From: DAIMZI01 sp036734025
GTDB lineage: Bacteria; Pseudomonadota; Alphaproteobacteria; Rhizobiales; Rhodomicrobiaceae
DNA length: 40,538 bases
NCBI GenBank assembly: GCA_036734025.1
Contig: DAIMZI010000019.1
Coordinates: 1 to 40,538 of the forward strand
Direction of reading: 5' to 3'
Part shown: positions 24,982 through 33,013 of the stretch, in pieces
How positions within the stretch are numbered: the stretch's first letter is position 1
Layout of the letters: each line of letters begins with the position of its first letter
Notes under the pieces: generated by a model
The model's database searches: none
Told to the model about the DNA's origin: nothing
Seen by the model: the letters and a program-made list of their open reading frames with translations, nothing else
Position numbers and translations under genes: made by a program

Positions 24982-26634
24982 ATGTTCGACAGTCCCTACA
25001 TCGCCATCATAGATGACCTCGCCACGAACCGGGCCTTCCTGGAACGGCTGGCGTTCAGTGTTGACGAAGTCGATTGCGTCAAGAGCTTTGCCAGCGCAAC
25101 GGAGGCACTGAACGATTTTGCCCGCTGCGTTCCCGATCTGATCGTCACGGATTTCAACATGCCGGGCATGAACGCGGCCGAATTTCTGACCGAACTGCGC
25201 CGCAACCCGGGCTTCAATGATACGCCCGTCATCGTGGTCTCCAGCCAGGAGCGCCGCGACATCCGCTATCAGGCGCTGCAATGCGGCGCCACCGACTTTC
25301 TCACGACGCCGGTGGATACGCTCGAATTCCGCACGCGCGCACGCAACCTGCTGCATCTTGGGCTGCACCAGCGCATGTTGCGCGCCCAGACCCACAGATT
25401 GCGCGACAGGCTTGTGATTAACCGGCTGCGATCGCTCAAGGACATGCAGCGTACCCGCGAGCAGATGATCGGCATGATCGATTCCGTGCCCGCTATTGTC
25501 TACGGCGTCGATGAACAGGGCGAATGCCTGTTCGCCAACCAATACTGCCTCGATTTCAACGGTCTGGACGGATCCGGCGATCTGGCCCGCTCCAACGACA
25601 TGATGGAGCGCATTCACAATACCGGCGTACTCGACGGGCTGCAGGGCAGCGTGGCCAAGAGCGCGGAGGTCGAATTGTGCGATATCGACGGCAACTCGCG
25701 GAGTTTCCTAGTGGTCGGCCGGCGCGCGCGAGACGGCGTCGATGATTTCGGCATCGCCAAGATCGTCTCGGCGATCGATATCACCAGCATCAAGCAGGCC
25801 GAGCAATCCATGCGCATCGCCAAGGAGGAAGCCGAGGCGGCCAACCGCGCCAAGAGTGACTTCCTCGCCAACATGAGCCATGAACTGCGCACGCCCATGA
25901 ACGCCATCATCGGCTTCAGCGAGGCGATGCGCTCGGGTCTGTTCGGCCCCATAGGCAACCCGCGCTACCAGCAATATCTGGGCAACATTCTCTACAGCGC
26001 CAGACATCTGCTCTCGATCATCAACAGTATGCTCGACTTTGCCCAGATCGAGGCCGGAAAGGTGCGGCTGGAGGAAGAAACCTTCGATCTGTCGCGGCTG
26101 CTTCAGCAGATCGCCGATGTCATGGCCGAGCAGTGCGAAGCGCAGGGCAATCATCTGATCATGGATGTCGGGCCCAGCCTGTACATCCGCACCGACGAGC
26201 AGAAGCTGCGCCAGGTCATCATCAATATGCTGTGCAACGCCGGCAAGGTAACGCGCAACGGCGTCATCCGCTGCATGGCGCGTGCCGACGAGGCGGGCCT
26301 CGAAATCGCCATCAGCGATACCGGCATCGGGATGACGGAGGCCGAACAGGTGATCGCCATGTCGAGCTTTGGCCAGGTCGGCGAGCATGGCTTGCGGCGC
26401 GGTGGCGGCACGGGGCTGGGATTGCCCATTTCGCTCGGTTTCATGAAGCTGATGGGCGGCAGTCTGACATTGCACAGCGTCAAGGGCGCGGGAACCACCG
26501 TCAGCCTGAAACTTCCCCCCAGCGTTCTGGACACAGCACAGACGCAAGCTGACAGCGGCGCAAGGTCCCCGGTGCGCGAAGCGGGCAAGGTGCTGGAACC
26601 ATCCGGCCCACTGGCTGCGGGCAACGGACGATAA
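24982..26634 (+). CDS. Hybrid kinase: RpfG-like receiver, PAS, PleC/DivJ-like histidine kinase
   Basis: The 550-residue soluble protein starts with a receiver domain (residues 5-125) that resembles the RpfG receiver, including ERRDIRYQALQCGATDFL and VDTLEFRTRARNLLHL. The acidic pair D11-D12 and phospho-acceptor D57 are present, but the invariant Lys is Thr (T109, in TTPVD). A PAS-like domain (about 160-285) and a HisKA with H300 (NMSHELRTP) follow. The text after the H-box (GLFGPIGNPRYQQYLGNI) is typical of PleC/DivJ-like kinases. The HATPase boxes are intact (DTGIGM, GGGTGLGLP). No HD-GYP is present. ATG 24982 starts at the domain edge, but its ribosome site is weak. The next gene follows five bases on. 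Confidence 0.85.
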   Translation: MFDSPYIAIIDDLATNRAFLERLAFSVDEVDCVKSFASATEALNDFARCVPDLIVTDFNMPGMNAAEFLTELRRNPGFNDTPVIVVSSQERRDIRYQALQCGATDFLTTPVDTLEFRTRARNLLHLGLHQRMLRAQTHRLRDRLVINRLRSLKDMQRTREQMIGMIDSVPAIVYGVDEQGECLFANQYCLDFNGLDGSGDLARSNDMMERIHNTGVLDGLQGSVAKSAEVELCDIDGNSRSFLVVGRRARDGVDDFGIAKIVSAIDITSIKQAEQSMRIAKEEAEAANRAKSDFLANMSHELRTPMNAIIGFSEAMRSGLFGPIGNPRYQQYLGNILYSARHLLSIINSMLDFAQIEAGKVRLEEETFDLSRLLQQIADVMAEQCEAQGNHLIMDVGPSLYIRTDEQKLRQVIINMLCNAGKVTRNGVIRCMARADEAGLEIAISDTGIGMTEAEQVIAMSSFGQVGEHGLRRGGGTGLGLPISLGFMKLMGGSLTLHSVKGAGTTVSLKLPPSVLDTAQTQADSGARSPVREAGKVLEPSGPLAAGNGR

Positions 26635-26639
26635 ACGGC

Positions 26640-29237
26640 ATGAATACGCTTGTCACCAGACGTCTCGCCTACAGCCTGCGGCGTGCCCGCGCCGCGCTGG
26701 CACACGCCCGGCTGGCCGAGCCGCTCGAATTCAAGCAACTCATCATCCGACTGGTGATCGGCGTGTTCACCACCGCGTGCGCGATCATCAGCGCCCGCAC
26801 AGGCGCACTGGACGCCGGACAGATCACCATCCTCACGATCTTCATACCCAGCGCCTGGCTGGTCGCGGTCAGCTTTATCGTGCACTTTGCGTTCTGGTCC
26901 GGCCAGACCACGATCCGGCGCAGCGCGACCATCGGCTATGACGCGATCACGCTCAGCCTGTTCATCTATTTTGCCGGTGAGCCCGCGTCGCTGTTCTTCC
27001 CGGTCTATCTGTGGGTGATACTGGGCAATGGCTTTCGCTTCGGCATCGCCGCAATGTACGGATCGATGGCAGCCAACATCGTCTGCTTCGCGTTCACCGC
27101 ATGGGCCACGCCGCATTGGCATGAAAACTGGCAGTTCTCGATCGGCCTTATCCTGGCGCTCATCATCATCCCGGTCTATGTCTCCAAGCTGATCCGTGAA
27201 TTGCGCCACGCCATGGCCAAGGTCGAGACCGCCGACCGCGCCAAGAGCGATTTTCTCTCGGCGATGAGCCACGAGCTGCGCACGCCCCTCAACGCCATCA
27301 TGGGGCTGTCCCAGGTCCTCGACCGCACCGCGTCCTCACCCGATGATCGCTCGCTCGCGGTCTCGATACACCGCGCCGCATCGCGCCTGCTGAGCATGGT
27401 CGACATGATCCTGAATTTCCAGAAGGTGCAGAACCGCGCGGTCGAGATCGAGGAAAAGCCCTTCGATGTAACGGCGTTGCTTCATGCAACGACGGCCATC
27501 CTGCGTCCCATCGCCCAGTCAAAGGGGATCAGGCTTCATGTACGGTTCGCCTCGGCCATTGATCCGCTGATCGCCAGCGACGCCGATCATGTCGAGACCA
27601 TTCTCATGAACCTGATCGGCAATGCCGTGAAATATACCAGCGAGGGTCATGTCCAGGTGTCGCTGAGCCAGACCTTCGAGAGTGAGCACGACGCCACCTT
27701 GCGCATCAGCGTGCGCGACACCGGCATGGGCATCGATCCGCGCGATCATGCCGCCATCTTCGGCCGCTTCACCCAGACCCGCGCCACCGAGCGGGGACCA
27801 GAAGGCGGCGTCGGGCTGGGCCTGTCGATGTGCCAGTCACTGGTGGACCTGCTTGGCGGGCAGATCGGCTTTACCAGCGCGCTGAACGAGGGATCGGAAT
27901 TCTGGTTCGAGGTGCCGGTGCGCCGTTGCGCGCCGGACCAGCCCCCGGCCGCGACCGCATGCGAGAATATCGCCTTCCTCACGAGCCGCGCCGATTTTCA
28001 GCGCTTGTCCGGGAACTCGGGTCCCGGCGCGCCAGTGTGCGGCAACTTCATCGCTCAGCCTGGTGAATTCATCCACGCTCTGGCGCCCGGCGAGTTGTGG
28101 AGATATCTGCTCATCATCGACCCGGATGGGCTGAACGAAGCCGACAGCACGGCGATCCTGACAGCGGCCGGGCGCGCCCCCATCCCGCCTGCCATAGCCC
28201 TGGTTGGAAGAAGCGCGCGCAAGACTGCCCAGCTCTGCGACATCGCCTCAGCCGTTCTCGAGGATCCCGGCAGCCCCGAGGCACGCGGTGTGCTGCACAC
28301 GCTGGGCCACTGGCATGGCATGTCGCTTGCGCAACTGAGTGAGCATGCTCCGCCTGCGCCTGCTGTGCGCTCGCTTCGGGTGCTTGTGGCCGATGACAAT
28401 GCGTTCAATCGCGAGGTCGCCAGAAGGCTTCTCGGGCTCGATGGCCACCAGACGGTAATGGCTGAAACCGGCGAAGCGGCGTTTGACGCCCTGTTGCGCG
28501 GCGGGCTCGATTGCGCCTTCATCGACATCAACATGCCCGGCGGCGACGGGATCGAGATCTGCCAGCAATATTTTGCCGCCTTGCCCGCAGACGCGCGCAT
28601 CCCCGTATACGCCATCACGGCGGATGTGTCCGAGCGCACGAAATTGCGATGCCTGAACGCCGGCATGACGGCAGTGCTGCACAAGCCGATCAAGCTTGAT
28701 GAACTACGCGAACTTGTGACCCGCCATGCAGAAGCCGCGCCGTTCCGCACATCCGTGGCGGGCAGGTCCCTGGCGAGCGGCGCCCGCACGCATGACGGCG
28801 TGAGCCCTGCGCTCGACCCTGAGCGCATTCGCGAACTCAACCTCCTGTTCGGCGCCGAGGCTTTCCGCTCCTCACTGCTGGACGTGTTCCGGCGCGATAT
28901 ACTGAGCACCATGCGCAATTTGCGCCGCGCCATCAGAAACGGCCAGAGCGCGCAGATCAGCAGCATGACGCATGCGCTCAAGAGCAGCGCGGGGAACATG
29001 GGCGCGGTGCAACTGAGCGCCATCGCCGGCACAAAGCAGGCCGAGGCTGGACGCATCGGACGCAAGGAATTCGCCGAACTCATGCGCGCCTATCGCCGGT
29101 TCGTGCGCGAGGTGCGGGTCCTTCTGGAAAATATGGACGATGCGGATGCGCGTGGCGGGCTGGTCGATGATCCTTATGCCGCTTTCGCGCTCGGTGATGG
29201 CGCCTGCGCCCCGAACACGCCGCGCGCGCTCAACTGA
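26640..29237 (+). CDS. rpfC: RpfC-type hybrid sensor histidine kinase
   Basis: The 865-residue protein matches RpfC in domain order. A membrane sensor region (about 33-182, five hydrophobic segments) contains VYLWVILGNGFRFG, the hallmark of the RpfC input domain. HisKA follows with H211 (AMSHELRTPLN), then a HATPase with NLIGNAVKYT and GGVGLGLSM. A linker of about 140 residues resembles a degenerate receiver. An intact receiver (about 578-695, DD pair, phospho-acceptor D629, Lys in HKPI) and an HPt domain with H778 (THALKSSAGNMGA) complete it. RpfC senses DSF and in Xanthomonas also restrains RpfF by binding it. The 5-base gap to the upstream gene implies co-translation. Its end overlaps the convergent gene by eight bases. 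Confidence 0.87.
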   Translation: MNTLVTRRLAYSLRRARAALAHARLAEPLEFKQLIIRLVIGVFTTACAIISARTGALDAGQITILTIFIPSAWLVAVSFIVHFAFWSGQTTIRRSATIGYDAITLSLFIYFAGEPASLFFPVYLWVILGNGFRFGIAAMYGSMAANIVCFAFTAWATPHWHENWQFSIGLILALIIIPVYVSKLIRELRHAMAKVETADRAKSDFLSAMSHELRTPLNAIMGLSQVLDRTASSPDDRSLAVSIHRAASRLLSMVDMILNFQKVQNRAVEIEEKPFDVTALLHATTAILRPIAQSKGIRLHVRFASAIDPLIASDADHVETILMNLIGNAVKYTSEGHVQVSLSQTFESEHDATLRISVRDTGMGIDPRDHAAIFGRFTQTRATERGPEGGVGLGLSMCQSLVDLLGGQIGFTSALNEGSEFWFEVPVRRCAPDQPPAATACENIAFLTSRADFQRLSGNSGPGAPVCGNFIAQPGEFIHALAPGELWRYLLIIDPDGLNEADSTAILTAAGRAPIPPAIALVGRSARKTAQLCDIASAVLEDPGSPEARGVLHTLGHWHGMSLAQLSEHAPPAPAVRSLRVLVADDNAFNREVARRLLGLDGHQTVMAETGEAAFDALLRGGLDCAFIDINMPGGDGIEICQQYFAALPADARIPVYAITADVSERTKLRCLNAGMTAVLHKPIKLDELRELVTRHAEAAPFRTSVAGRSLASGARTHDGVSPALDPERIRELNLLFGAEAFRSSLLDVFRRDILSTMRNLRRAIRNGQSAQISSMTHALKSSAGNMGAVQLSAIAGTKQAEAGRIGRKEFAELMRAYRRFVREVRVLLENMDDADARGGLVDDPYAAFALGDGACAPNTPRALN

Positions 29238-29889
29238 GCGGCGCCGGTGCCCCGAGCGCCAACCGGCAATCCGCTGCGCCGGTGGCCATATAATCTTCCG
29301 CGGTATCGACATCGCGTAGCTCATCGGCAAACGCGACCCGCAGGCCCGCGCAGCGTTGCAGCGTATCGCCCATGGCGTGCGGGCCGGACCAGCGCACACC
29401 GGCGAGCCGGCCGCGAGGCCGCATGCGCCGGTTGACGCCGATCAGCCAGAAGCCCCCGTCGTCGGATGGCCCGAGCACCAGATCATGCCGTTCTAGCAGG
29501 TCCAGCGCGCGCGCGACATGGCTCGTCGTGATGCCGGGAATGTCGCTGCCGATGATGAGCGCGTGGCCGGGGCGGGCTTGTTCCATGAGCCGCTCCATGC
29601 GCGCGCCCAGATCGCCGACGCCCTGGCCCGCCCGCGCGACGGACGCAGGCCATGCAGGGCTGCTTCGTCTCTCATCCGGGGTGATCGCCAGCACCAGCCG
29701 CCAGCGCGGATCATGGCGCAGGCGCGTGATGGTGGCTGCGACATTGGCGCGAAAGAACCGTAGCGCAGGGCCTGCGCCGATCTGGCTTGCAAGCCGCGTC
29801 TTGACCTGTCCGCGGCGCGGCTCCTTGATCATAATGAAGAGCCGCGGCGTCGTTGCGATGGGCGCGCGCGCGCGACTTCGCCCCGCCAT
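29230..29889 (-). CDS. DUF2064/TIGR04282-type glycosyltransferase
   Basis: The 219-residue protein has a nucleotidyl-sugar transferase fold. RLFIMIKEPRRGQVKTRLA is the CofC/MobA-like N-terminal signature. ALIIGSDIPGITTSHVARAL carries the metal-binding Asp, and LVLGPSDDGGFWLIGV is diagnostic of the DUF2064 family, annotated as TIGR04282. The family is often beside the TIGR04283 transferase in clusters tied to arsenosugar synthesis or other small glycosides. ATG 29889 shares one base with the stop of that upstream partner (TGATG), indicating translational coupling. The actual product cannot be inferred. Confidence 0.85.
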   Translation of the reverse strand: MAGRSRARAPIATTPRLFIMIKEPRRGQVKTRLASQIGAGPALRFFRANVAATITRLRHDPRWRLVLAITPDERRSSPAWPASVARAGQGVGDLGARMERLMEQARPGHALIIGSDIPGITTSHVARALDLLERHDLVLGPSDDGGFWLIGVNRRMRPRGRLAGVRWSGPHAMGDTLQRCAGLRVAFADELRDVDTAEDYMATGAADCRLALGAPAPLS

Positions 29890-30590
29890 CAGCCATAAAG
29901 CTTGACGATGTAGCGCGGCGGTACTCGCAGGAAATAGAGCGTGAGGCATGACAGGTTGCGCAACATTCGTTTCACATAGCCATCACGCCGATAGCGCACC
30001 GCGCAGGTCAGCGCGCGTGAGCGCAGGAACGTGATCTGCCGCCGCCCGATCCGGCGCACGATATCGACATCTTCCATCAGCGGCACATCGCTGAAACCCC
30101 CGATGCGCTGGTAATGCGCCTGCGCGATGAGCAACCCCTGATCGCCATAGGGCAGACGGAAGATGCCGCAGCGCAGGCTGACAAGGCTCTCAAGACATCT
30201 TGGCCAGAAACCGCGGTCATCGAGCGCGAAGCGGAATGCAGCAGCCATGGGGACGCCGTGCGCCGGATCATGCTCGCGGGTGAAGCGTTCGACCTCATGG
30301 TGCCAGCCGGCTTCCAGCGCGGTGTCGGCGTGGAGGAACAGCAGCCAGCGACCTTTCGCAGCGCTTGCGCCGGCGCGAAACTGTGTGCCCCGGCCCATTG
30401 GGGCGCTGATGAACCTGGCGCCGACGGCCTCGGCGATCTCGCGCGTCTCGTCGCTTGAGCCGCCATCGACCATGATGACTTCGCTGATCAGCCCATCGAC
30501 CACGCCGGGCACGAGCGCGGCGAGGGTCCTGCCGAGATTGCTCTCGGCGTTCAGCGTGGGGATGATCACGGATAACATGGCCAGGATCAT
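29889..30590 (-). CDS. TIGR04283-type family 2 glycosyltransferase
   Basis: The protein of about 233 residues starts with a GT-A domain: LSVIIPTLNAESNLGRTLAAL, then VIMVDGGSSDETREIA with the DGGS nucleotide-sugar motif. LLFLHADTAL follows with the metal-binding HAD, then FRLPYGDQGLLI, and PLMEDVDIVRRI as the catalytic base region. The GDQG and MEDVD motifs match TIGR04283, the arsenosugar-associated glycosyltransferases. Two in-frame ATGs (30590 and 30578) are possible, neither with a strong ribosome site; the first is given. It is co-transcribed with the DUF2064 gene. No arsM or arsS-like gene is in the window. Confidence 0.87.
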   Translation of the reverse strand: MILAMLSVIIPTLNAESNLGRTLAALVPGVVDGLISEVIMVDGGSSDETREIAEAVGARFISAPMGRGTQFRAGASAAKGRWLLFLHADTALEAGWHHEVERFTREHDPAHGVPMAAAFRFALDDRGFWPRCLESLVSLRCGIFRLPYGDQGLLIAQAHYQRIGGFSDVPLMEDVDIVRRIGRRQITFLRSRALTCAVRYRRDGYVKRMLRNLSCLTLYFLRVPPRYIVKLYG

Positions 30591-30639
30591 ACGCGCGCCG
30601 ACCTTATCCACAAGCGTTTTTTGCCGGGTAGGCAGCAAT

Positions 30640-30654
30640 GTTCTTGTTATGTTC
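30640..30654 (+). promoter_or_regulatory. SOS (LexA) box of the radical SAM gene
   Basis: GTTC-TTGTTAT-GTTC is a perfect match to the alphaproteobacterial LexA site. It lies 25 bases before the ATG at 30679 of the spore-photoproduct-lyase-like gene, in the 88-base gap to the divergent glycosyltransferase, close enough to block transcription. Confidence 0.82.
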
Positions 30655-30678
30655 AACCGGCGCCGCTAGACTGTGTCC

Positions 30679-31788
30679 ATGAGCCATCAACGCCCCGAGC
30701 GCGCCCGCCTGCACGACGCCAGAACGATGGACGCGCAGCGTCGGCGCGGCCGAGGTGCATGCGCAAACGCTTCGGGCCGCTTTGAGGGCGAGCGCCGCGA
30801 TGTGTTCGACGACGGCTGGGAGACGCTCGCCAGCCTTGAAGCCCTGCGCACCGAGGTCAGCGAGGAGCAGGCGCGCGCGATCATCGCCACGAATGACAGT
30901 CCCGACATCGGCTTTGACCAGTCGATCAATGTCTATCGCGGCTGTGAACACGGCTGTATCTATTGCTTTGCCAGGCCGACCCACTGCTATCTGGGCTATT
31001 CGGCCGGACTGGATTTCGAGACCAGACTGGTGGCCAAAACAAACGCCGCCGAGCGTCTGCAAGCCGCGCTTGCGTCCCCGCGTTACCGTGCGCGCGCCAT
31101 CATGATGGGCACCAACACCGATCCCTATCAGCCCATCGAAAGGCGCTATCAACTCACACGCCAGGTGTTGAAGGTGCTGGCGCATACCAACCATCCGGTC
31201 GGTATCGTCACGAAATCGGCCATGATCCTGCGCGATATCGACCTGCTTGCGCCGATGGCGGCGAAGGGACTGGCCCATGTCGCCATTTCCGTGACCAGCC
31301 TCGACCACCGCCTGTCGCGCAGCATGGAGCCGCGTGCGAGCAGTCCAGCCCGACGGCTCGAAGCGATCGCGGCTCTGAGCGCGGCCGGCATTCCCACGCG
31401 GGTGATGGTGGCGCCCGTCATCCCCGCGCTCAACGAACCGGAAATGGAGGCAATCATCGCGCGCGCAGCAGATGCGGGAGCGACCAGCGCCAGCTATATC
31501 GTCGTGCGCCTGCCGCTGGAGGTTGCGCCGCTGTTCCGCGAATGGCTGGAGCAGAACTTCCCCGACAGGGCCGCGCGGGTCATGTCGCTGGTGCGCGCCA
31601 TGCGTGGCGGCAAGGATTATGATGCCGATTTCGGCACGCGCATGAGTGGCGAAGGCGCGTATGCGACGCAGATCGCGGCCCGTTTTTCACTCGCGCTGCG
31701 CCGCCATGGGCTGAACCGGCAGCGCGCGGCGCTGCGAACCGATCTGTTCCGTCCGCCAGCCGGCGACCAGTTCGATCTGTTCGGTTGA
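30679..31788 (+). CDS. Radical SAM protein, PA0069/SplB-like family
   Basis: The 369-residue protein has the radical SAM cluster motif CEHGCIYCFARPTHCYLGY around residues 95-115, the CxxxCxYC form used by spore photoproduct lyase-like proteins (COG1533). FDQSINVYRGCEHG precedes it, and MMGTNTDPYQPIERRYQLTR and VGIVTKSAMILRDIDLL follow, all typical of the PA0069 subfamily. These proteins are thought to act on DNA or RNA lesions, but the reaction is not known for this subfamily. A perfect SOS box just upstream supports a DNA-damage role. ATG 30679 is preferred to a GTG six bases earlier. Confidence 0.9.
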   Translation: MSHQRPERARLHDARTMDAQRRRGRGACANASGRFEGERRDVFDDGWETLASLEALRTEVSEEQARAIIATNDSPDIGFDQSINVYRGCEHGCIYCFARPTHCYLGYSAGLDFETRLVAKTNAAERLQAALASPRYRARAIMMGTNTDPYQPIERRYQLTRQVLKVLAHTNHPVGIVTKSAMILRDIDLLAPMAAKGLAHVAISVTSLDHRLSRSMEPRASSPARRLEAIAALSAAGIPTRVMVAPVIPALNEPEMEAIIARAADAGATSASYIVVRLPLEVAPLFREWLEQNFPDRAARVMSLVRAMRGGKDYDADFGTRMSGEGAYATQIAARFSLALRRHGLNRQRAALRTDLFRPPAGDQFDLFG

Positions 31789-31899
31789 TCCCGTTGCGCG
31801 CACGGCAAGCGGCGCAAGGCACGCGGGCCGACAGGCAGGTATCCACAACGGGGCGCTTTGATCTTGCCGCTCGGCCAGCATCACGTAAAACTTAATGCC

Positions 31900-32550
31900 A
31901 TGATGAAGCCAGGGCGAACACGCTCTCAGCCGGATCTGCGCCACGAGCATGCCGCTTGCAAGCAGCATTCGGGCCTGATTGCCGGCGTCGATGAAGCCGG
32001 GCGCGGGCCCTGGGCCGGGCCGGTCGTGGCCGCCGCGGTCATCCTCGATCCGTCTTCCATTCCTGACGGTCTGGATGATTCCAAACGGCTGAGCGCCGAC
32101 ACCCGCACGGCTCTGGCTGCTGCGCTGATGGCCTCGGCGCATGTCGGGGTCGGGATCGTCACAGTCGATGTCATCGACGAGATCAACATTCTGCGCGCCA
32201 GCCTCAAGGCCATGTCCCAGGCTGCCGCCGCGCTGCCCGTCGCGCCTGCCTGCCTGCTGGTCGATGGCTGCCATGCGCCAGTCGCGCCCTGTCCGGCGCG
32301 CGCAATCACGGGCGGCGACGGCGTGTCGCTGTCTATCGCCGCCGCCTCGATCATCGCCAAGGTCACCCGCGACCGGATCATGCAGCAACTCGGCGATGAA
32401 CTCCCGCATTATGGCTGGGCGCGCAACAAGGGATATGGCACGCCCGAACACGCCGCCGCGATTGCCCGTCACGGCATCAGCCGGCATCACCGCCGATCAT
32501 TCGCGCCGATCCGCCGCGCCATGGCGGACCGCGATGATGCTGTGCACTGA
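31900..32550 (+). CDS. rnhB: Ribonuclease HII
   Basis: The 216-residue enzyme has IAGVDEAGRGPWAGPVVAAAV with the first catalytic acids (DE), GLDDSKRLS, CLLVDGC with the third Asp, and SIAAASIIAKVTRD with the fourth. YGWARNKGYGTPEHAAAI is the C-terminal signature. It cleaves the RNA strand of hybrids and removes misincorporated ribonucleotides. Tandem ATGs lie at 31900 and 31903. The residues before about 38 are unconserved. It is 111 bases after the radical SAM gene on the same strand and might share its SOS-induced transcript. Confidence 0.95.
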   Translation: MMKPGRTRSQPDLRHEHAACKQHSGLIAGVDEAGRGPWAGPVVAAAVILDPSSIPDGLDDSKRLSADTRTALAAALMASAHVGVGIVTVDVIDEINILRASLKAMSQAAAALPVAPACLLVDGCHAPVAPCPARAITGGDGVSLSIAAASIIAKVTRDRIMQQLGDELPHYGWARNKGYGTPEHAAAIARHGISRHHRRSFAPIRRAMADRDDAVH

Positions 32551-32706
32551 AACAGGGACGGATGAGCTGTGCCTTGTTGGTCACACAGCGGCTCTCCAGC
32601 CTCAGGCCAGCTTCATACGGTGGTGAAAGCCTAGCAGCGCGCGTATATATAGCTGGCACGCCAAGTGCGCAGCGAACCTGAGGAACGAGAAGACAAGAGG
32701 CGGATC

Positions 32707-32892
32707 ATGAGGCTGTCGGCGCCGTCATACATCATCTACATTCTTTCCGTGGCGTTGATCGTGCTGCTTATTCTTGCGCGCTATTTCGGTGTTGAAATTC
32801 CGGTTCTCTCCACCATCGTTCAGCGCAGCCCGTTTGAAATCGCGCTTGTAGCCTGGGGACTGTTGTTTTTGGGCGTCACATTCCGGCTTTAG
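32707..32892 (+). CDS. Small two-helix membrane protein
   Basis: The 61-residue product contains two hydrophobic segments, YIIYILSVALIVLLILARYF (residues about 7-26) and FEIALVAWGLLFLGVTF, joined by a short loop. No further domain is present. Short proteins of this form are common and uncharacterised in Alphaproteobacteria. ATG 32707 follows AAGAGGCGG at good spacing and starts just before the first membrane segment; an upstream GTG would add a charged 14-residue leader. Confidence 0.7.
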   Translation: MRLSAPSYIIYILSVALIVLLILARYFGVEIPVLSTIVQRSPFEIALVAWGLLFLGVTFRL

Positions 32893-33013
32893 GCGGGCTT
32901 GGTGGGGGCGCGGCCGGGCTCAAGGTTTGATTGGCGGCCGCGCGGGCACTGACATTTGCGCCATTTGCGTTAATATCGTCACCGTAAACCGCCGCCGTCA
33001 GCCGGACAATGTA

